Shown here piece by piece: positions 35,023 to 39,468 of a DNA stretch of 39,468 nucleotides. The notes under the pieces are model-generated. The model did no database searches. It had not been told where the DNA came from and saw nothing but the letters and a program-made list of their open reading frames with translations. The position numbers and the translations under genes are program-made. The DNA is taken from positions 1 through 39,468 of the IMG/VR virus record IMGVR_UViG_3300042445_002634; one strand, 5' to 3'. Origin of the DNA: a virus. The number at the start of each line of letters is the position of its first letter. The stretch's first letter is position 1.

Positions 35023-35925
35023 ATGAGTTTAATACCAAAAGCGGCACCTCGTGTCAATTACCTCAACAACAGAGATATCTTAAAAGAGATTCATCTAAGC
35101 AAAGCAACATATTGTAGCTATCTAGATCCAGTCACCGATCATCAATGTGATATTATTTTGCCCAGCGTGACCAAAATAAATCAGCGTACCATTGCCGAAG
35201 CACGTAGAAATCGTGCTGCCAGACTCACTAGAGAACAAGGCGCCGAGGTCAATGAAAAGAAAATTGCCAACACTGACTTGGTATTTCGTATCATGACCTG
35301 GGAACACATACCCATGGCACCTAAAAAAGTTCCCAAGAATGCTGTGAAAAAACGCAAACTAGAGGACATACTGGGCATTGAAGATGTACCAGTTGACGAT
35401 CCGCTTGCTGACATCATTGATGAACCAGTGTTAAACCCCACTCATGTGCGTGTTAATTTTCCCCCGTTTTGGCACTATAGAGTCACTGATCACAAAATTC
35501 CATATCTAGTGGGCAAGAGTCACTGGAAAGGCGATTTAGAAACCGGCGAGTACAGTCGAGATCACGGACAAATGACTCGCAAGTTGGCCATGATGTTTAT
35601 GAAATTATGCGAACGATATGCTACAAGGAGCAACTGGCGTGGATACACCTACAACGAAGAAATGCGGGGGCAAGCCCTGTTACAACTCAGTCAAATTGGA
35701 CTCCAGTTCGATGAATCAAAATCGCAGAACCCTTTTGCGTATTATACTGCCGCTATCACTAATAGCTTTACTCGTATCTTGAATATTGAAAAGAAGAACC
35801 AAAACATTCGCGATGATATTTTGGAAATGAACGGACTTAATCCTAGTTGGACACGGCAAAATGCTGGCAAGGCTGGCATGGCTGCTATGAGTGGTCCAGT
35901 AACATCCAGTCTTGAGGATCAATAA
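35023..35925 (+). CDS. gp55: Late transcription sigma factor gp55
   Basis: A 300-aa protein. Residues about 185-280 (RKLAMMFMKLCERYATRSNW, then RGYTYNEEMRGQALLQLSQI, QNPFAYYTAAITNSFTRILN and IEKKNQNIRDDILEMNGLNP) match the T4 gp55 family, a minimal sigma factor that recognises TATAAATA late promoters with host core polymerase and the sliding clamp. T4 gp55 is 185 aa; the extra length is an N-terminal region (about 1-140) containing DIILPSVTKINQRTIAEARR and a Lys-rich helix. The ATG at 35023 has AGGAGA upstream and a sigma70 promoter. It ends in TAATG with the next gene. No classical sigma region 4.2 is visible, as expected for this family. Confidence 0.93.
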   Translation: MSLIPKAAPRVNYLNNRDILKEIHLSKATYCSYLDPVTDHQCDIILPSVTKINQRTIAEARRNRAARLTREQGAEVNEKKIANTDLVFRIMTWEHIPMAPKKVPKNAVKKRKLEDILGIEDVPVDDPLADIIDEPVLNPTHVRVNFPPFWHYRVTDHKIPYLVGKSHWKGDLETGEYSRDHGQMTRKLAMMFMKLCERYATRSNWRGYTYNEEMRGQALLQLSQIGLQFDESKSQNPFAYYTAAITNSFTRILNIEKKNQNIRDDILEMNGLNPSWTRQNAGKAGMAAMSGPVTSSLEDQ

Positions 35926-36629
35926 TGCCTGAGCTCGATTATCAAGGCCTACCTTGGGTACAAGGACTAAACCTGCCCGTGGATACCAGAAAAGGCAATG
36001 GCGAGCCCAATTTATTTGTGGCCGGGTGCAGTGTATCAGCTGGCATGTTTATAAACATTGAACAAAGTTATGGCAGTTTGTTGAGTGAAAAAACTCAGAT
36101 GTCACTGGTACTACTTGCCAATCGATCCACTAGCGTTGACTGGGCCGCAAACCAAATCATCAGCAGTGATCTCAGACCCGGTGACGTAGTAGTCTGGGGT
36201 ATCACTGCGGTTCATAGACTTACATGGTTGACTTTGGGTACTGACAATAATTTTCAGCCCGTTCATTGTCTTCCCACTATGAATCCTAAATTTGCTAATT
36301 TTATGGGCAACAGTGCTTATGATCTTGTAAAACGATTCATGGTCGAAGCTGAACAACATCATATGCTGGCGGCTGCCACCAAAATATTGCAGGTGAAAAA
36401 AGTTTGCGAGATGTCGGGCGCACGCCTGTTATTTGGATTTTTGCCCTATTCTGGCACGGATATAGTCAAACAGCTCACAACGGCCTTTACAAATGATGCA
36501 GGATATGTTAAAATACCGTATAGTACCGAATCACCACACTGGACAGACTTTGGATCAGATGGAGCTCATCCTGGTCCAGAAAGTCACCGGTTGATAGCTG
36601 AAGCATTTTTTTCTAAACTCAAAAACTAA
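35925..36629 (+). CDS. SGNH-hydrolase-like protein between gp55 and gp47
   Basis: A 234-aa protein. LFVAGCSVSAGMF at about residues 30-42 resembles block I of SGNH/GDSL hydrolases (Gly-x-Ser, S36 as candidate nucleophile, Cys in place of Asp). SDGAHPGPESH at residues 211-221 supplies the Asp-x-x-His of block V (D212, H215). Between them, DVVVWGITAVHR aligns with the block III region but lacks the usual Asn. The family removes acyl or acetyl groups from sugars, lipids or peptidoglycan. A role in trimming host surface or modifying glycans would fit the transferase genes nearby, but this is inference. The ATG overlaps the gp55 stop as TAATG. No signal peptide is visible. Confidence 0.7.
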   Translation: MPELDYQGLPWVQGLNLPVDTRKGNGEPNLFVAGCSVSAGMFINIEQSYGSLLSEKTQMSLVLLANRSTSVDWAANQIISSDLRPGDVVVWGITAVHRLTWLTLGTDNNFQPVHCLPTMNPKFANFMGNSAYDLVKRFMVEAEQHHMLAAATKILQVKKVCEMSGARLLFGFLPYSGTDIVKQLTTAFTNDAGYVKIPYSTESPHWTDFGSDGAHPGPESHRLIAEAFFSKLKN

Positions 36630-36632
36630 CGT

Positions 36633-37649
36633 ATGGCTAATTTATTTCGCAAGGCAGCAATCTTCACTGACATTCACTTTGGGCTTAAATCAAACAGTGC
36701 ATTGCACAACGAAGATTGTTTGGCTTTTGTCAAGTGGGCCACTGCCAAAGCCCGAGAGGAAGGTTGCGAAACCTGTATGTTTCTAGGTGACTGGCACAAC
36801 AACCGATCCAGCTTAAACATTGTCACTTTAAATTATAGCTTACGAGCACTGGAACACTTAAATGCAAACTTTGAACGTGTGTATTTTATCCCTGGCAATC
36901 ATGACTTGTATTATCGCGATAAACGTGATGTACAAAGCGTGGAGTGGGCCAAACATCTTCCAAACGTACAAATTTGTAATGACTGGTTCAGTAGTGGTGA
37001 CGTAGTTATTGCTCCGTGGTTATGCGGCGATGATCACAAGCGCATTCCAAAAATGAAAGGCAAGTACATGTTTGGGCATTTTGAACTGCCTGGCTACTTG
37101 ATGAACGCCATGGTAGAGATGCCGGATCATGGAGAAGTACGACGTGAAGATTTCAACAACTTTGAACATGTGTTCACTGGACACTTTCATAAACGTCAGA
37201 CCAAGAAAAACATCACCTACATTGGCAACTGCTTTCCGCACAACTATGCTGATGCCGGCGATGACGAGCGTGGACTAACTATACTTGAGTGGGGTCAAGA
37301 AACTGTATATCATGCTTGGCCTAATCAGCCTACATATCGAGTGCTTGGATTAAGCAATGTCATTGACAACGCTGGCACCCTTTTGCACAAAGACATGCAT
37401 GTACGAGTTCAACTTGACATTGAGATCAGCTACGAAGAGGCCAACTTTATCAAAGAAACATTTATTCGAGATTATGGCCTGCGTGAAATGGCGCTGATTC
37501 CCAACAAAACTATTTCTGTTGACACTGACATGGCACCTGGTGAGATTAAATTTGAAAGTGTGGATCAAATTGTCACAGATCAAATCACCAACATTGAATC
37601 AGAATTCTATGACCCTAAACTGTTATTAAAAATTTATCAAACATTATAA
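36633..37649 (+). CDS. gp47: Recombination endonuclease subunit gp47 (SbcD/Mre11 family)
   Basis: A 338-aa protein, nearly the length of T4 gp47 (339 aa). Metallophosphatase motifs are in order: FTDIHFG (D13, H15), LGDWHNN (D53, H55, N56), PGNHDLYY (N89, H90, D91), FGHFELPG (H149) and TGHFHKRQ (H184, H186). With gp46 it forms the Mre11/Rad50-type complex that resects double-strand ends for phage recombination-dependent replication and helps degrade host DNA. It starts four bases after the SGNH-like gene. In T4-like phages gene 46 is normally close by; it is not among the genes that follow before the window ends. Confidence 0.95.
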   Translation: MANLFRKAAIFTDIHFGLKSNSALHNEDCLAFVKWATAKAREEGCETCMFLGDWHNNRSSLNIVTLNYSLRALEHLNANFERVYFIPGNHDLYYRDKRDVQSVEWAKHLPNVQICNDWFSSGDVVIAPWLCGDDHKRIPKMKGKYMFGHFELPGYLMNAMVEMPDHGEVRREDFNNFEHVFTGHFHKRQTKKNITYIGNCFPHNYADAGDDERGLTILEWGQETVYHAWPNQPTYRVLGLSNVIDNAGTLLHKDMHVRVQLDIEISYEEANFIKETFIRDYGLREMALIPNKTISVDTDMAPGEIKFESVDQIVTDQITNIESEFYDPKLLLKIYQTL

Positions 37650-37654
37650 ACACC

Positions 37655-38215
37655 ATGTTTGCACAGCCAACAACATCGACTATACCAAAAAAACTTTGGA
37701 GTAAATTAGATTCGCACTATAACATAGTTGGTTATGCCAACTATACTGGGTTTCAACACAACATTTATTATTTGAAACAAATGTTTGCTGAGACAAAAAA
37801 AGAGGTGTACGGGATCAATGATCGATACATCATCGAGCATCGAGACAACGACGTGTATATAGATTCAATGCGTGTTGGTATGTTCACTCACAACTTTTTT
37901 GACATACTCTACGAATTTGATATTCCGGCATACACAGTTTTATTGTATACCAATCATGTTGGTATACAACGTGAGATTGATTTTTTATGTGCTCGCAGTC
38001 ATCCCAATGATCGGCCCACTGTGGTTGAATCCTTTGTGACCACTGAAGTCATGACTGATCATTACGCAGATATTCCACTAGAACCCGAAGCCATAAAACA
38101 CCATGCTATTTGCATGTTGGGCAAGCAACGATCGCACAGATTTGGATTGTACCACAAGCTGTCGCAAGTACCCAGTGATAAACTTGTGTTGACTATCCAA
38201 GGTGCTAATTCATGA
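37655..38215 (+). CDS. N-terminal half of a probable split glycosyltransferase
   Basis: A 186-aa protein starting at ATG 37655, six bases after gp47. The final third has HHAICMLGKQRSHRFGLYHK (149-168), which I recall as the middle segment of longer phage transferase-like proteins where a short conserved C-terminal half follows. Here the frame stops at 38215 and the next gene begins at 38212 in the -1 frame, overlapping as ATGA, and carries that expected C-terminal half. Either the gene is split into two co-translated subunits, or a -1 frameshift joins them, or a base was lost in the sequence. The N-terminal two thirds show no motif I can name. Confidence 0.6.
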   Translation: MFAQPTTSTIPKKLWSKLDSHYNIVGYANYTGFQHNIYYLKQMFAETKKEVYGINDRYIIEHRDNDVYIDSMRVGMFTHNFFDILYEFDIPAYTVLLYTNHVGIQREIDFLCARSHPNDRPTVVESFVTTEVMTDHYADIPLEPEAIKHHAICMLGKQRSHRFGLYHKLSQVPSDKLVLTIQGANS

Positions 38216-38757
38216 TTGTAATGCCACTTCCGCTGGTAGCAATCAATGACCAATGGATGTTAGACGATTCAATTGATGTTTCTCCTGTGACCACTACAGT
38301 GACTCATCCGTTGGTAGCCACCCCTCCAAACTACATGCCTGAACGATATCAGTGTGATTGGTACAAATACATAGCACTTGACATTGTGACTGAAAGCGCA
38401 TTCAAATATCCTTATCCGTACGTTACTGAAAAAGTGCTAAGGTCCTTTGCGTGTAAACGAATGTTCATTTATCTTGGGCCTGCCAATGTGCTAGCATTGT
38501 TGCACAGCAAAGGATTTAAAACGTTTGATGGGTTTATTGACGAAAGCTATGATAGTATTGAAGATCCTAAACAACGATTTTTAAAAGTTGTTGATGTGGT
38601 GCACAAATTTTTAAATCGACCAATTGAAGAAATACAAAACTACATATCAACCAACTCTGGCATCTTTGAGCATAATTTAAAAACATTGGCCAAGCTTGAA
38701 GTTCAAGAACTTGATCGTATTTGCAGACAACTGAATATACCCAATGATCAAGATTGA
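38212..38757 (+). CDS. C-terminal half of a probable split glycosyltransferase (GT10-like)
   Basis: A 181-aa protein. TESAFKYPYPYVTEKVLRSF followed by ACKRMFIYLGPANVLALLHS and GFKTFDGFIDESYDSIEDPK is a strong signature of the nucleotide-sugar-binding half of fucosyltransferase-like (GT10-type) enzymes in marine phages. The TEK and GxxN segments are the usual donor-binding region. A whole enzyme would have an N-terminal acceptor domain, apparently encoded by the preceding ORF, which it overlaps as ATGA. It overlaps the following radical SAM gene by 14 bases. Donor and acceptor are not deducible. If the split is real, the two products would have to associate. Confidence 0.72.
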   Translation: MIVMPLPLVAINDQWMLDDSIDVSPVTTTVTHPLVATPPNYMPERYQCDWYKYIALDIVTESAFKYPYPYVTEKVLRSFACKRMFIYLGPANVLALLHSKGFKTFDGFIDESYDSIEDPKQRFLKVVDVVHKFLNRPIEEIQNYISTNSGIFEHNLKTLAKLEVQELDRICRQLNIPNDQD

Positions 38758-39468
38758 CCATTATAATGTAAAATGTTGTGTGGATGTAGCACAGTTAACT
38801 GCTAATCCACAATCTGCCTATGAGTTTTTTCAACTGCATTGGCAGGCAACGTTTGACGTCAACGATCGAATAGTTTTGTACAGTAGTCACCCATGGCCCA
38901 TGGAACTGCTACAGCACTTATACGCAGCCGCTGAACTGATTGATATTTCCAACTGTTTTGTATTGTTGGCCGGTCCAGTGATTGACCAACATCAAGTATT
39001 GCAACTTGCCATCAACAATCAAGCGTTTGAAATCTTGGTCACTGATCTTGATGAAGCAACTCAGCCTTTGGAACATGCTTACCAATTAAGCAAGTCAATG
39101 TGTCCTCTTCCATGGATGCACTTGGAAATTAAAAATCAAGGCGAAATTTCTCCTTGTTGTATATCCACCAAATACATTGGCACTGTGAGTGACACTGGTA
39201 TACAGGCAGCGTTTGATGGACCGGGTGTTGCAAATTTTAGGCAACAGTTTCTAACCGGTGATCGTCCCAGCGAATGTCAAGCATGTTGGAGACTAGAAGA
39301 CAAAGGGTTAACAAGTAATCGAACTAGACATCTAAGTTTTTTAAAAAAAGATTTACTGACCAAATATCTCTCTAATCCCAAAATTGTTAGTTTAGATTTA
39401 AAACCTGGTAACACTTGTAACTTTAAATGCAGAATTTGCGGGCCCAGGGCAAGTTCTCAATTTGCGCA
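38744..39468 (+). CDS. Radical SAM protein with N-terminal extension (3' end cut by window edge)
   Basis: The first 241 codons are present and open to the window edge. CNFKCRIC at residues 225-232 (C225, C229, C232) is the radical SAM 4Fe-4S motif. Before it, C120 in MCPLPW, C138-C139, and C178/C181 in RPSECQACWRLED form an auxiliary-cluster-like cysteine set, in the same order as in the partial gene at the left edge. Residues 1-115 are an extra domain with a hydrophobic strand pattern but no motif I recognise. The start overlaps the transferase half before it by 14 bases, so the pair is likely coupled. Substrate is unknown. Confidence 0.85.
   Translation, partial: MIKIDHYNVKCCVDVAQLTANPQSAYEFFQLHWQATFDVNDRIVLYSSHPWPMELLQHLYAAAELIDISNCFVLLAGPVIDQHQVLQLAINNQAFEILVTDLDEATQPLEHAYQLSKSMCPLPWMHLEIKNQGEISPCCISTKYIGTVSDTGIQAAFDGPGVANFRQQFLTGDRPSECQACWRLEDKGLTSNRTRHLSFLKKDLLTKYLSNPKIVSLDLKPGNTCNFKCRICGPRASSQFA

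Overview
The window looks like part of the genome of a large T4-like contractile-tailed phage (Caudoviricetes, myovirus morphology), probably aquatic. It encodes recognisable T4-type baseplate proteins (gp53, gp5, gp25, gp6), the late sigma factor gp55 and the recombination nuclease subunit gp47. Genes abut or overlap by 1-14 bases and almost no non-coding DNA exists. No tRNA, rRNA, CRISPR array or insertion sequence was seen. The host cannot be named from this sequence. Comparisons with marine T4-like phages are from memory of those families, not from a search.

Layout. (1) 1-4631, minus strand: a tightly overlapping operon of seven genes: two radical SAM proteins (one cut by the window edge), three nucleotide-sugar-transferase-like proteins with DxD/ExD motifs, and two small conserved-type unknowns. 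A palindromic terminator and a possible sigma70-like promoter separate it from region 2. (2) 4702-34905, minus strand: the tail/baseplate module, transcribed right to left: a 1033-aa structural protein, gp53, a 1008-aa hub-like protein, gp5, gp25, gp6, a 4788-aa giant protein in the position of T4 gene 7, two small proteins and two fibre-like proteins. T4-late-type TATAAATA motifs lie upstream of several starts. (3) 34906-35022: a divergent control region with a good sigma70 promoter facing right and a late-type motif facing left. (4) 35023-39468, plus strand: gp55, an SGNH-hydrolase-like protein, gp47, a glycosyltransferase that appears split into two ORFs, and a third radical SAM protein cut by the right edge.

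How it fits together. Host polymerase would transcribe gp55 from the sigma70 promoter. gp55 would then redirect polymerase to the TATAAATA-type promoters of the baseplate module. The structural genes build the wedge (gp53, gp25, gp6 and probably the giant), the hub and spike (gp5 and the 1008-aa protein) and the fibres. The radical SAM and transferase genes on both flanks look like a modification cassette with unknown substrate, for instance host surface glycans, virion proteins or a peptide.

Most unusual points: the giant protein, with seven FG-GAP-like repeats (predicted beta-propeller) and three CBM5/12-like segments; the radical SAM proteins with their cysteine cluster before the catalytic core; the split transferase; and the enlarged gp55.
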